Shown here in pieces: positions 23,865-32,025 of a stretch of 38,731 nt of DNA. The stretch comes from Roseovarius sp. TE539. Lineage in GTDB: Bacteria; Pseudomonadota; Alphaproteobacteria; Rhodobacterales; Rhodobacteraceae. How positions within the stretch are numbered: the stretch's first letter is position 1; each line of letters starts with the position of its first letter. The stretch spans positions 1-38,731 of the forward strand of contig NZ_QNGB01000031.1 of assembly GCF_003298505.1 (NCBI RefSeq), given 5' to 3'. The notes below the pieces were generated by a model, which was not told the DNA's origin, ran no database searches, and worked only from the letters and a program-made list of their open reading frames with translations. A program made the position numbers and the translations under genes.

Positions 23865-25220
23865 CTAGCTGCCGAACAAGAGGTCACGGGACAGGGCGTT
23901 GTGGCGCTCGACGAGCACGCCGGGGTCGATGCTGGTGAATGCGCCATCCTTGATCAGGAACCTTCCATTCACGATCACATGTTGGCTTGGCGTCGAGCCG
24001 CAGAATACCAGTGCAGCAACCGGATCGTGGCGGGCGCCCGCATACTCGATGCGGCCCAGGTCGAACGCGGCCAGATCGGCCGCCATGCCTGGCGCCAATG
24101 CGCCGATGTCGTCCCGCCCCAGAACCCTGGCCCCGCCGAGCGTGGCCATTTCAAGGGCCTGTCGCGCCGAAAGCGCACCTGCATCCCCGCCGACACGCTG
24201 GAGTAGCATGGCTTGCCGCGCTTCGTTCATCAGGTTCCCCGCGTCGCTTGATGCAGAGCCGTCGACGCCAAGACCGATGGGAACGCCCTTTTGCAGCATT
24301 TTCCAGATCGGCGCGACCCCGGAGGCAAGCCGCATGTTTGAGCACGGACAATGTGCAACGCCGGTGCCCGTTCGCGCGAACAGATCTATTCCCGGGCTGT
24401 CGACATGAACGCAATGCGCGTGCCAGACGTCGTGGCCGACCCATCCAAGTTTTTCGACATACTCACTTGGCGTGAGATTGTATCGCTCAAGGGAATAGTC
24501 CACGTCGATCTGACTTTCCGCGATATGCGTATGCAGGCGCGTGCCGGTTGAACGGGCCAGCCGGGCCGTTTCGCGCATCAAGTCTTCGCTGACGGTGTAA
24601 GGCGAGCAAGGCGCCAGCGTGATGCGCAACATCGCGAAGGGTGTCGGATCGTGATACGTCTCGATCAGCCTCTGGCTGTCGTTCAGTATGAGGGTCTCGT
24701 TCTCAACCAGGGCGTCGGGCGGAAGGCCACCACTGCTCTGCCCCATGCTCATCGACCCACGGCTGGCGTGAAATCGCATTCCCACACGATGCGCGGCTTC
24801 GATACTGTCATCCAGTCGGCAGCCATTGGGATAGATGTAGAGGTGATCACTGGCCGTGGTGCATCCCGACAAGAGGAGCTCGGCCATTGCAACTTCGGTC
24901 GATACACCCACCATTTCGGGGGTGAGGCGGGACCAGACGGGAAAAAGGCTTTCAAGCCAGCCGAACAGTTCCTTGTCCTGTGCCGCGCCGAAGACCCGGG
25001 TCAGCGACTGAAACATGTGGTGATGCGTATTGATGAGACCGGGCACAAGCACCTGCCCCGCCAGGTCCAGCGTTTCGTCCGCGTCATCCGGAAGTTCCTC
25101 AGACGGACCAACCGCCACGATACGCCCGTCGTCGACATAGACGCCGCCACCCGCGATTTCGCGCCGTTCCGCGTCCATGGTGACGACGCATTCCGCATTT
25201 TTAAGCAAGATGGTGGTCAT
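23865..25220 (-). CDS. Amidohydrolase-family deaminase, 8-oxoguanine deaminase-like
   Basis: 451 residues. Amidohydrolase superfamily, TrzN/AtzC/8-oxoguanine deaminase type. Metal ligands: H66 and H68 in LINTHHHMFQSLTRVF, His in TRLHTHIAES, His in WHAHCVHVD and Asp in GLGVDGSASSD. The segments SGCTTASDHLYIYPNG and GVAHCPCSNMRLASGVAPI are typical of cytosine/8-oxoguanine deaminases. These enzymes remove the amino group from an aminated heterocycle, for example 8-oxoguanine to urate. Convergent to the M20 gene and on the same strand as the creatininase operon, but about 5 kb upstream of it. The substrate could be an aminated purine or imidazole analogue; the exact activity is not certain. Confidence 0.85.
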   Translation of the reverse strand: MTTILLKNAECVVTMDAERREIAGGGVYVDDGRIVAVGPSEELPDDADETLDLAGQVLVPGLINTHHHMFQSLTRVFGAAQDKELFGWLESLFPVWSRLTPEMVGVSTEVAMAELLLSGCTTASDHLYIYPNGCRLDDSIEAAHRVGMRFHASRGSMSMGQSSGGLPPDALVENETLILNDSQRLIETYHDPTPFAMLRITLAPCSPYTVSEDLMRETARLARSTGTRLHTHIAESQIDVDYSLERYNLTPSEYVEKLGWVGHDVWHAHCVHVDSPGIDLFARTGTGVAHCPCSNMRLASGVAPIWKMLQKGVPIGLGVDGSASSDAGNLMNEARQAMLLQRVGGDAGALSARQALEMATLGGARVLGRDDIGALAPGMAADLAAFDLGRIEYAGARHDPVAALVFCGSTPSQHVIVNGRFLIKDGAFTSIDPGVLVERHNALSRDLLFGS

Positions 25221-25697
25221 TTGGCGTTTCCTGATGCAGCTTTGTTACGCACATTCACGCCGCGAACTCTATGCATGGCAGCCTTGGCGGCCAAGCCCCA
25301 ACACACAGTGGCATTCCCCCCTTTTTTATGCGCAGAAGATTCCAGGGGTCTGGAATGGCTTGACATCCCCCCGTGTATGAACGGGCGGAACCCGCGAAAC
25401 AAGCGAAGTCCTAGGAAAACCGGGAGACCATGGAGGGGATGCCTTCAGGCGCCGCCGAGCACCAAGATCGGAACCTCCCATACCAACCAACAATCAGCGC
25501 TTCAGCGCCTATGCGGCGGGCACGGGGCCTGGTCTCTCCGGGAGGTTCTGCCTCCGCGTCGATGCCTGATGGAAAAGAATTTTGCCAAATGTGAAGTGAT
25601 CGCGCGGTGGAGCGCCATACAGCAACCGAGATGCTGGCACCTCATTGCGGATGTGGATCCGCTCATTGGGACCGCGACGCGTGGGGAGCGCGCCAAC
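25221..25697. other. Gene-free stretch, probable element or gene scar
   Basis: No convincing coding frame on either strand. It includes a long T run after a C run (25317-25327), and from about 25375 a purine-rich segment (AACCCGCGAAACAAGCG, then GTCCTAGGAAAACCGGGAG) that looks like non-coding RNA or mobile-element leader sequence. I cannot name it. It separates the amidohydrolase from a truncated lyase and marks the boundary between the two catabolic islands. Confidence 0.4.
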
Positions 25698-25860
25698 CTG
25701 CTGACCGGGGAACTCCGCGACAAGGCGCCGAGCCTCGGGTTTGCGCGCGCGAGACGGCATCCTTGATATCGAGGATCAGCGCATCAGCGCCGCTGGAGGG
25801 AGCCCTGGACATCTTGCGGGCACTGGCGCCCGGCACGAAAAGGCAGGAGCGGTAGCTCAT
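25698..25860 (-). pseudogene. HpcH/HpaI-CitE-type lyase, frameshifted N-terminal remnant
   Basis: The ATG at 25860 overlaps the TetR stop as ATGA. The first frame reads MSYRSCLFVPGASARKMSRA then PSSGADALILDIKDAV, the N-terminus of CitE/citramalyl- or malyl-CoA lyase-like proteins. At a CGCGCGCGC run near 25745 the frame breaks, and the continuation RKPEARRLVAEF is found in another frame. Relatives are about 280 residues; here recognisable homology ends near 25698. The key catalytic residues are lost, so the gene is dead. The overlap shows it was once the gene downstream of tetR, and it probably supplied the C-C cleaving lyase of this cluster (inference). Confidence 0.65.
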
Positions 25861-26492
25861 CGCGCTTGTCTCCCCTTGAGGCCGAGCAGCATGCGGTGGA
25901 GCTGCCCGGCAAAATCCTCGATGGGATCGCGGTTGGGGTTGAACCATTCCAGCGACTGGTTGAGCGCCCCGACGAGGATGTGGCGTATGTAGTGAACCTC
26001 GACCGCGCGCGTGGCGGGGCCGGCGAAATCACCGATCAGTTCGAGCCACAGCCGATCGTAGCGGCGCCGCGCCTCGCGCAGTTCGGCGCGCACGCTCTCG
26101 GGTACAAAAGGGTAGCAGCGGATATGGGAGGAGACGAAATCGGAGCGCTTTAGCAGCGTCTCCAGGTGAACCTCGATGGCCGCGTTCAGACGCGTCTCGG
26201 CGCTGGCCTCCTCGCCGAGACCGGCAAGGGTGGCACGCACGTCGGTCTCCACCGCCTCGACGCCGATGCGCATGACCTCGGCGGCAAGATCCTCCTTCGA
26301 GGCGAAATGGTAGTAGAGCGAGCCCGCCTTCTTATGCACTCTCGCAGCAACATCTCGCAGCGACATTTCGGCATAGCCATTGCGGCGCATCATGCCCGCG
26401 GCGGCGGCGAGAATCTCCTGCCGCGAGGCCTCAGCCCGGGCGCTGCGCCCGGCGACCGGGCCGGACGCATCGGTTGCCGTCATCTCACCCAT
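25857..26492 (-). CDS. TetR-family transcriptional regulator
   Basis: 211 residues. The N-terminal helix-turn-helix (about 20-66) reads SRQEILAAAAGMMRRNGYAE, MSLRDVAARVHKKAGSLYYHF and ASKEDLAAEV. The C-terminal ligand domain is of the TetR_C type common in regulators of acyl-CoA or aromatic catabolism. GGGAG precedes the ATG at 26492. It lies downstream of the SDR gene on the same strand, 115 bp away, and overlaps a decayed lyase gene, so it belongs to the left-going operon. Likely controls this operon and the divergent thioesterase-TRAP operon, in response to an acyl-CoA (inference). Confidence 0.9.
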   Translation of the reverse strand: MGEMTATDASGPVAGRSARAEASRQEILAAAAGMMRRNGYAEMSLRDVAARVHKKAGSLYYHFASKEDLAAEVMRIGVEAVETDVRATLAGLGEEASAETRLNAAIEVHLETLLKRSDFVSSHIRCYPFVPESVRAELREARRRYDRLWLELIGDFAGPATRAVEVHYIRHILVGALNQSLEWFNPNRDPIEDFAGQLHRMLLGLKGRQAR

Positions 26493-26606
26493 CCGACATT
26501 CTCCCTGCTGTCATTGATGCCATAGCTTCGGATCCTTTTGCGTGCAGGCTCTGTCATAACAGCCCGGTCGCGCGTCGCCATCTCGGAATGCATGGCTGCC
26601 GCGCCA

Positions 26607-27386
26607 CTATATTGTAGAAATCCCCCCGGTAATCGAAACGGTCTGCCCGGTGATCCGCGCCCCGCCTGGCCCGGCGAGGAAGGCGGCCAGAGCGGCGACC
26701 TCCTCGGCCTGCACCACGCCCAGATGCGCCATGGACTTGGCCTTGCCGAAGAGCTTGCCGGCGAAACGGTCGGCCATCAGGTCGTCATGCAGCTCGGTGC
26801 CCTCGACGATCGAGGGCGTGATACAGTTGACGCGGATGCCCTGCCGCTTGGCCTCCTGCGCCATGGCGCGGCAGAACATCATGATCCCTGCCATGGCCGC
26901 CCCGATGGCCGTCTCACCTGGCGTGGCGAGCTTGCCGGCATCCGAAGCAAGGCAGACGATAGCGCCGCCACCGCCTTCGGTCATCACCGGCAGGACGGCT
27001 CGGGCGGGTAGGATCGTGGGTGCGAGCGAGCGGTTGATATGGCCCATCAGCGCATCGGTAGGTATATCCTTGAGGAGGCGCGGTCGCGGGTTGCCGCCGG
27101 CGGTGCTGATCAACGCGTCGATCCCCCCGAGGCGGCTGGCGGCTTCTTCCACCATCGCCATGCAGGAGGCTGCGTCGCCCGCGTCGCAGTCGATGAAACT
27201 TGCGCGATCCTTCCCCCCGTGGCCGCCGCTCCCGGCAGCGCCGAGCGTGTCAAGTGCGCGGGCACCACGCTCGGCGCTCCGACCGGCGATCACCACGCGG
27301 GCGCCGTTCTCCAGCATCAGGCGCGCGGCAGCGAGGCCGATCCCCGCGCTGCCGCCGGGGATGAGAACTCGGCGCGGCGCACTCAT
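26607..27386 (-). CDS. SDR-family protein lacking the catalytic Tyr and Lys
   Basis: 259 residues. Rossmann fold of the classical short-chain dehydrogenase/reductase type: GGSAGIGLAAA as cofactor loop, ISTAGGN in place of NNAG, S148 in VCLASDAGK, and a C-terminal ITGQTVSITGG. The active-site YxxxK is not present: by position, where most members have SAYxASKAG this protein has TAIGAAMAGIM, so Tyr is Ile161 and Lys is Met165. It may therefore be a non-redox relative, bind CoA or use another mechanism, or be degenerating. Its ATG overlaps the MaoC stop (ATGA), so it is translated as part of the carboxylase operon. Confidence 0.82.
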   Translation of the reverse strand: MSAPRRVLIPGGSAGIGLAAARLMLENGARVVIAGRSAERGARALDTLGAAGSGGHGGKDRASFIDCDAGDAASCMAMVEEAASRLGGIDALISTAGGNPRPRLLKDIPTDALMGHINRSLAPTILPARAVLPVMTEGGGGAIVCLASDAGKLATPGETAIGAAMAGIMMFCRAMAQEAKRQGIRVNCITPSIVEGTELHDDLMADRFAGKLFGKAKSMAHLGVVQAEEVAALAAFLAGPGGARITGQTVSITGGISTI

Positions 27387-27844
27387 GCCGCCTCCTTCGG
27401 TCTCTTGCGCATCAGGGCTGCGCGATCACAGGAACCGCAGAGCTTCTCATCTTGATTGAAACATTCGTGACGGAGGGTCACGATACCTTCGTCGGGGCGC
27501 GACTTGCTCTCGCGCTTGGCGATGACAATGGTCCGCATGTGGATCGTGTCGCCCTCGAAGAGCGGGTGCGGAAACTTCACATCCGTCATGCCCAAGTTGG
27601 CGGTGGTCGTACCGAAAGTGGTGTCGTTCACCGTCATCCCTACCATGCAGCCCAACGTTAGGAGCGAGTTGACCAGCGGTTTACCCCAGACCGATTTCGC
27701 CGCGGCGTGGCTGTCGATATGAACGGGCTGGGTGTTCATTGTCAGAAGCGAGAACCACTTGTTGTCGGTCTCGGTTAGCGTTCGCGTCCATTCATGGTCA
27801 AATACCATGCCCTCTTTGAAATCCTCGAACCATAGTCCTGCCAT
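27383..27844 (-). CDS. MaoC-family (R)-specific enoyl-CoA hydratase-like protein
   Basis: 153 residues. A single hot-dog domain with the hydratase motif in LTETDNKWFSLLTMNTQPVH followed by ID (the D-x-N-type acid and His). The C-terminus (VTLRHECFNQDEKLCGSCDR and ALMRKRP) resembles mesaconyl-CoA hydratase-like MaoC proteins. Adds water to a trans-enoyl-CoA. The ATG at 27844 shares a base with the stop of the biotin carboxylase gene (TGATG), so translation is coupled. A second MaoC protein sits at the head of the same operon and may act on a different intermediate. Confidence 0.88.
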   Translation of the reverse strand: MAGLWFEDFKEGMVFDHEWTRTLTETDNKWFSLLTMNTQPVHIDSHAAAKSVWGKPLVNSLLTLGCMVGMTVNDTTFGTTTANLGMTDVKFPHPLFEGDTIHMRTIVIAKRESKSRPDEGIVTLRHECFNQDEKLCGSCDRAALMRKRPKEAA

Positions 27845-29826
27845 CAAACGACCTCCTCTATCTCGATCAGAATGGCCTTAGCCTGCACCGTGTCCCCCTC
27901 TCCGCCGGTCACCTTGCGCACGACTCCGTCGAAAGGGGAGGCGAGGGAATGGACGAGCTTCATGGCCTCCATCTCCATCAGCGGGGCGCCGGCGCAGACG
28001 CTCTGCCCCTCGCTCACATGGATGGCGGTAATCCGCCCTGTGAGTGGCGCTGCGATCTGCCCTTCCGAGCCGCCGGCCCCGGCGCCGCCCAGTCGCGCCT
28101 CCGCAAGCGGGGTAACGCGAGCGGCGACGGTGAGCCCGTCGAGCACGGCATGCACGGTGCTGCCGGCCGGCCCCGGCTCGGATATCGCGCGAGCGGCTTC
28201 GGCCGCTTCGGTCAGATCCTCGCGCTCCTCGCCCTGCCGTACAGCGGGGCTGGGGGCCGTCTCCAGCACTAACTCAGCCTCGCCGTAGTCATCGGCGACC
28301 AACATCCCGGTCCGGGCCGGGCGGCGGCCGCGCAATACGCGGAACCCGTCGGGGCGGGTGCGCGGGTCGTCCCCGCCGCTGAGAGCAACATGAAGCGCCG
28401 CCGCCCCGCGCAGCCGAAGAAGATGCGCCGGATCCGGGGACCAATCCTCGGGGAAGGTTTCGTTCAAGAACGAGGTTGTCACCTCGCCGCGAACGAAGGC
28501 AGAGGCGCGAAGACAGTCGGCCAGGAAGGCCTGATTGGTGCCGACGCCAAGCATCTCCAGCCGCTCGAGCCCGTCCACCAGGCGCCGGCGGGCGGTCTCG
28601 CGGTCGGGTCCATGGGCGATCAGCTTGGCGAGCATCGAATCGTACTGGCTGCCGACGTCCGAGCCCGTCTCCACGCCGGTCTCGAAGCGCAGCTCCTTAG
28701 GCGCGGCGACGCGGGCGAAGCGGCCGGTGGCAGGCAGGAAACCGGCCTCTGGTCGCTCAGCGTTCAGGCGCACCTCAATCGCATGGCCGCGCGGAACGAT
28801 CTGCTCCTGCGCAATCCCGAGCGCCAGCCCCGCCGCCTGGCGCAGTTGCAACGCGACGAGATCGACACCGCAAATTTCCTCTGTAACCGGGTGCTCGACC
28901 TGCAGGCGAGTGTTCATCTCCAGGAACCACGGTTCACTGCCGCCCGCCTCCATGATGTATTCTACCGTGCCGGCGCCGGAATAGCCCATGGCTCGGGTGA
29001 GGTTCAGCGCGCTTTCCACAAGCGCCTTGCGCACGGACGAGGGTAAGTTGGGAGCGGGGGCCTCCTCGATCACCTTCTGGTGGTTGCGCTGCGCCGAGCA
29101 GTCGCGCTCGTAGAAATGCAGCGCTCCGCCCATTCCGTCGCCGAAGACCTGCACCTCGAGATGGCGCGGCGCGGTGACGAGTTTTTCAAGGAAGACTGTC
29201 TCGTCTCCGAAGGAAGCGCCGGCCTCCTGCCGGGCTGAGGCGATGGCTGTCTCCAGCCCCTCGGGCGCCAGGACGCGACGCATTCCGCGCCCCCCACCGC
29301 CGGAATTTGCCTTGACCATGATCGGATAACCGATGCGTTCTGCGGCCTCGACCAGCTCCTCCATCGAGGCTGGCTTGCCATCCGCGCCCAGCCCCTCGAA
29401 GCCCGGGACGGTGGGCACACCGGCCGCGTCCGCGATGCGTCGTGCCTCGATCTTCGAGCCCATCCGCGCCACCGCTTCGGCTGAGGGGCCGACGAAGACG
29501 AGCCCGGCTTCCTCGACCGCGCGCACGAAACCCGCATTCTCGGAAAGAAAGCCGTAACCCGGGTGGATTGCGTCGGCCGAACCTTCCCGTGCGGCGGCGA
29601 TGATACGCGGTATGTTCAGGTAGCTTTCCGTCGAGGGGGCGGGGCCGATGCATATGGCGCGGTCGGCCAGCCTTACATGGGGTGCATTCGCATCCGCTTC
29701 GGAATGGACGGCGACGCTGCGCAGCCCAAGCCTCTGGCAGGAGCGTATGATGCGGCAGGCGATCTCGCCCCTGTTGGCGATAAGGACGGTGCGGATGGGG
29801 TTCGGAGCGGTCAGGAACTCGGTCAT
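27844..29826 (-). CDS. Acyl-CoA carboxylase biotin carboxylase/BCCP subunit
   Basis: 660 residues. Alpha subunit of an acyl-CoA carboxylase of the methylcrotonyl/geranyl/propionyl-CoA type. Biotin carboxylase domain (about 10-455): VLIANRGEIACRIIRS, ADAIHPGYGFLSENAGF, KANSGGGGRGMRRV (ATP grasp), EMNTRLQVEHPVTE. A middle BT-like segment follows, then the C-terminal biotinyl domain with the carrier Lys in EMEAMKLVHS. It carboxylates biotin with bicarbonate and ATP. The start is three bases after the beta subunit stop; AGGA lies about 10 bases upstream. Subunit length and fusion match MCC/PCC alpha. Confidence 0.93.
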   Translation of the reverse strand: MTEFLTAPNPIRTVLIANRGEIACRIIRSCQRLGLRSVAVHSEADANAPHVRLADRAICIGPAPSTESYLNIPRIIAAAREGSADAIHPGYGFLSENAGFVRAVEEAGLVFVGPSAEAVARMGSKIEARRIADAAGVPTVPGFEGLGADGKPASMEELVEAAERIGYPIMVKANSGGGGRGMRRVLAPEGLETAIASARQEAGASFGDETVFLEKLVTAPRHLEVQVFGDGMGGALHFYERDCSAQRNHQKVIEEAPAPNLPSSVRKALVESALNLTRAMGYSGAGTVEYIMEAGGSEPWFLEMNTRLQVEHPVTEEICGVDLVALQLRQAAGLALGIAQEQIVPRGHAIEVRLNAERPEAGFLPATGRFARVAAPKELRFETGVETGSDVGSQYDSMLAKLIAHGPDRETARRRLVDGLERLEMLGVGTNQAFLADCLRASAFVRGEVTTSFLNETFPEDWSPDPAHLLRLRGAAALHVALSGGDDPRTRPDGFRVLRGRRPARTGMLVADDYGEAELVLETAPSPAVRQGEEREDLTEAAEAARAISEPGPAGSTVHAVLDGLTVAARVTPLAEARLGGAGAGGSEGQIAAPLTGRITAIHVSEGQSVCAGAPLMEMEAMKLVHSLASPFDGVVRKVTGGEGDTVQAKAILIEIEEVV

Positions 29827-29829
29827 GGA

Positions 29830-31431
29830 TTACATCCTGTAGACAGGGCGATGCCCGCCGGTGTCGGGAAGGGTGTTGCCGAGCGCGACGCACAGCCCGA
29901 GGATCCGGCGCGTGTCACGCGGGTCGATGATGCCGTCGTCGAAGAGGCGTGCGGTGCAGAAATAGGGATCGGATTTCTCCTCGAACATGGCGCGCAGCTT
30001 GGCCTCGTGCTCTGCCAGCTCGACCTCGCTGTCGGCCCCGCGCGAAATCGATGCGCGACGCAGGTCCATAAGCACGGCGCTGCCGACGTCGGGGTTCATA
30101 CCGCCGAGCCGCGCATTGGGCCACATGAACAGAAAGCGTGGGCGAAAGCCGCGGCCCGACATGCCGTAATTGCCCGCCCCGTAGGAGCTCCCGGTGATGA
30201 CCGTGTACCGCGGCACATGCGCGTTCGACATGGCGTAGACGAGCTTAGCCGAATGCTTTGAGATGCCTCCCCGCTCGGCCTCGCTGCCGACCATGAAGCC
30301 GGTGGTGTTCTGGAGGAATATCAGGGGCATGTTGCGCTGGTCGCACAGCTCGATGAAATGGGCGCCCTTCAGGCAGGCCTCGGAGAAGAGCACGCCGTTG
30401 TTGGCGATGATGCCGACCGGGAAGCCCTCCAGCTGGGCAAAACCGCAGACGAGCGTTTCCCCCCATGCGGGCTTGAACTCGTGGAAGGCGCTGCCGTCGA
30501 CGATGCGGGCGATGACCTCGCGCTGGTCGAAGGGGCGCGAGAGGTCCGTGCCTACGATGCCGGGAATCTCCTCGATATTGAGAAGAGGGGGCTCCACCGC
30601 CCCCCGCGGGACAGCATAGGGCTGCTGATAGCCAAGCGCCTCGACCATGTCGCGCAGCCGGCCGAGGCCGCTGAGCTCATCCGGGGCCATGTTGTCGCTG
30701 ACACCGGAGGTGAGCGTATGCATCGCCGCACCGCCAAGATCCATGCGGTTCACCGTCTCCGAGATCGCCGCCTGGACGATCTGCGGTCCGCCCAGATGGA
30801 TCGAGGCGGCATCCTGGACCATGATGAACTCGTCGCAGAGCGCCGGGATATAGGCCCCCCCCGCGGTGCATTCGCCGAAGACGATGGCCAGTTGCGGGAT
30901 GCCCTTGGCCGACATGCGGCACTGACGGTGGAAAGTGCCGCCGAAATGGTTTTCGTCGTAGAACACCTCTTCCATTTGGTTGAGGTTGGCACCGCCGCAA
31001 TCGACGAGATAGAGCACCGGCAGGCGGTTCTCCATCGCGATTTCCTGCGCGCGAATATGCTTCTTGACCGTCTCGCGGTAGAAGCTGCCGCCCTTCACAG
31101 TGGCATCGTTGGCGATGATCATGCAGCTCGTGCCGCGGACGCTACCGATGCCGGTGACGATGCCAGCGGCGGGAAGCTGGTTTTCGTAGAGCCCGATGGC
31201 CGCCAGGGGCGAGAGCTCAAGAAAGCCGGTTCCGGGATCAATCAGCAGGTCGATACGGTCGCGCACAAGGATCTTGCCCCGCTCGCGATGGCGGCGGACC
31301 ATTTTCTCACCCCCGCCGTCGAGTGCCCAGTCAAGATTGTCGCCGAGCTGGTCAAGAAGGTGCGCATAATCGTCGGCACGGGCCTGAAAGCCCTCGCTCT
31401 TCGGGTCGATCTCGGTGGTGAGGCGCTTCAT
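29830..31431 (-). CDS. Acyl-CoA carboxylase carboxyltransferase subunit
   Basis: 533 residues from the ATG at 31431, which overlaps the upstream MaoC stop as ATGA. Crotonase-fold beta subunit, similar in length to methylcrotonyl-CoA carboxylase beta. Segments such as IANDATVKGGSFYRETVKKH, MSAKGIPQLAIVFGECTAGG, NTTGFMVGSEAERGGISKHS and GNYGMSGRGFRPRFLFMWPN are conserved in the MCC/GCC group. Several positions differ from MCC and GCC as I know them (GECTAGG for GSCTAGG, IHLGGPQIVQ for IFLGGPPLVK, GGMNPDVGSAV), suggesting a distinct substrate clade. It transfers CO2 from biotin to an acyl-CoA, most likely an alpha,beta-unsaturated branched one. Confidence 0.92.
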   Translation of the reverse strand: MKRLTTEIDPKSEGFQARADDYAHLLDQLGDNLDWALDGGGEKMVRRHRERGKILVRDRIDLLIDPGTGFLELSPLAAIGLYENQLPAAGIVTGIGSVRGTSCMIIANDATVKGGSFYRETVKKHIRAQEIAMENRLPVLYLVDCGGANLNQMEEVFYDENHFGGTFHRQCRMSAKGIPQLAIVFGECTAGGAYIPALCDEFIMVQDAASIHLGGPQIVQAAISETVNRMDLGGAAMHTLTSGVSDNMAPDELSGLGRLRDMVEALGYQQPYAVPRGAVEPPLLNIEEIPGIVGTDLSRPFDQREVIARIVDGSAFHEFKPAWGETLVCGFAQLEGFPVGIIANNGVLFSEACLKGAHFIELCDQRNMPLIFLQNTTGFMVGSEAERGGISKHSAKLVYAMSNAHVPRYTVITGSSYGAGNYGMSGRGFRPRFLFMWPNARLGGMNPDVGSAVLMDLRRASISRGADSEVELAEHEAKLRAMFEEKSDPYFCTARLFDDGIIDPRDTRRILGLCVALGNTLPDTGGHRPVYRM

Positions 31432-31943
31432 TCCGGCCACTCCCCCGGGCTTTGAACATTGCCGCCGTTATCGACATCGGCCGCGCCCTCGACGAGCGGG
31501 AGTTTCCGCGTATCCGAGGCCATCAGCAGCGTCGCCTGGCCTTCCTGCACCAATCGGTTTTCGTGGTTGAGGACCTCGAAGCGCAGCGCCACGACGCCCG
31601 AGCCCGATTTCGACGGACGCGCGCTGGCCACCGAGATGCGCGCGTGCACCGTGTCGCCGAAATGGACTGGCGCGCGGAAATCCCAGTTCAGGTTCAAAAG
31701 TCCCATGGCCGTGCCGTTGATCAGGTTAAGCTGGGACATCAGCCCGATCGCCATTGCCTGTACGAGCGGGCCGTGGGCGATGCGCTCACCAAAGCCACTG
31801 CCGGCGCTGAAGGCGGCGTCGGAATGCAGCGGATTGAAATCGCCTGACAAGCCGCAGAACAGCGTCACGTCCGCCTCGGTGACGGTACGGCCCTGGGTGA
31901 CCCAGCGACGGCCCTCGGTGAATTCCTCGTATGTCAACCCCAT
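31428..31943 (-). CDS. MaoC-family hydratase, first gene of the carboxylase operon
   Basis: 171 residues from the ATG at 31943, preceded by GTGAGG. The frame runs further to 32081 but that part is the shadow of the divergent gene. Hot-dog fold with VTEADVTLFCGLSGDFNPLH as catalytic loop and GERIAHGPLVQAMAIGL, standard for MaoC dehydratases and acyl-CoA hydratases. Its stop overlaps the carboxyltransferase ATG. First gene of the left-going unit maoC - carboxylase beta - carboxylase alpha - maoC - SDR - tetR - broken lyase. The divergent thioesterase gene begins 83 bp away. Confidence 0.88.
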   Translation of the reverse strand: MGLTYEEFTEGRRWVTQGRTVTEADVTLFCGLSGDFNPLHSDAAFSAGSGFGERIAHGPLVQAMAIGLMSQLNLINGTAMGLLNLNWDFRAPVHFGDTVHARISVASARPSKSGSGVVALRFEVLNHENRLVQEGQATLLMASDTRKLPLVEGAADVDNGGNVQSPGEWPE

Positions 31944-31969
31944 GGGCGCCTCACCTATTGTTTTCTTAC

Positions 31970-31980
31970 AACTGTTAGTT
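31970..31980. promoter_or_regulatory. Short inverted repeat in the divergent maoC-thioesterase gap
   Basis: AACT-GTT-AGTT is a perfect inverted repeat inside an AT-rich patch (31955-31985) in the 82-bp gap between the divergent operons. It is a candidate TetR-type operator by position. Short and weak on its own. Confidence 0.3.
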
Positions 31981-32025
31981 AGGCTAGATGCAGATCCACG
32001 GCTTGGCAAGCAGGGAGGATGTGCC

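Noticed and set aside
28390..29046. Several open frames of 138-218 codons antisense to the carboxylase subunits
   Set aside because: High-GC third-position effect; no motifs, no ribosome sites, and the reverse strand carries unmistakable biotin carboxylase motifs.
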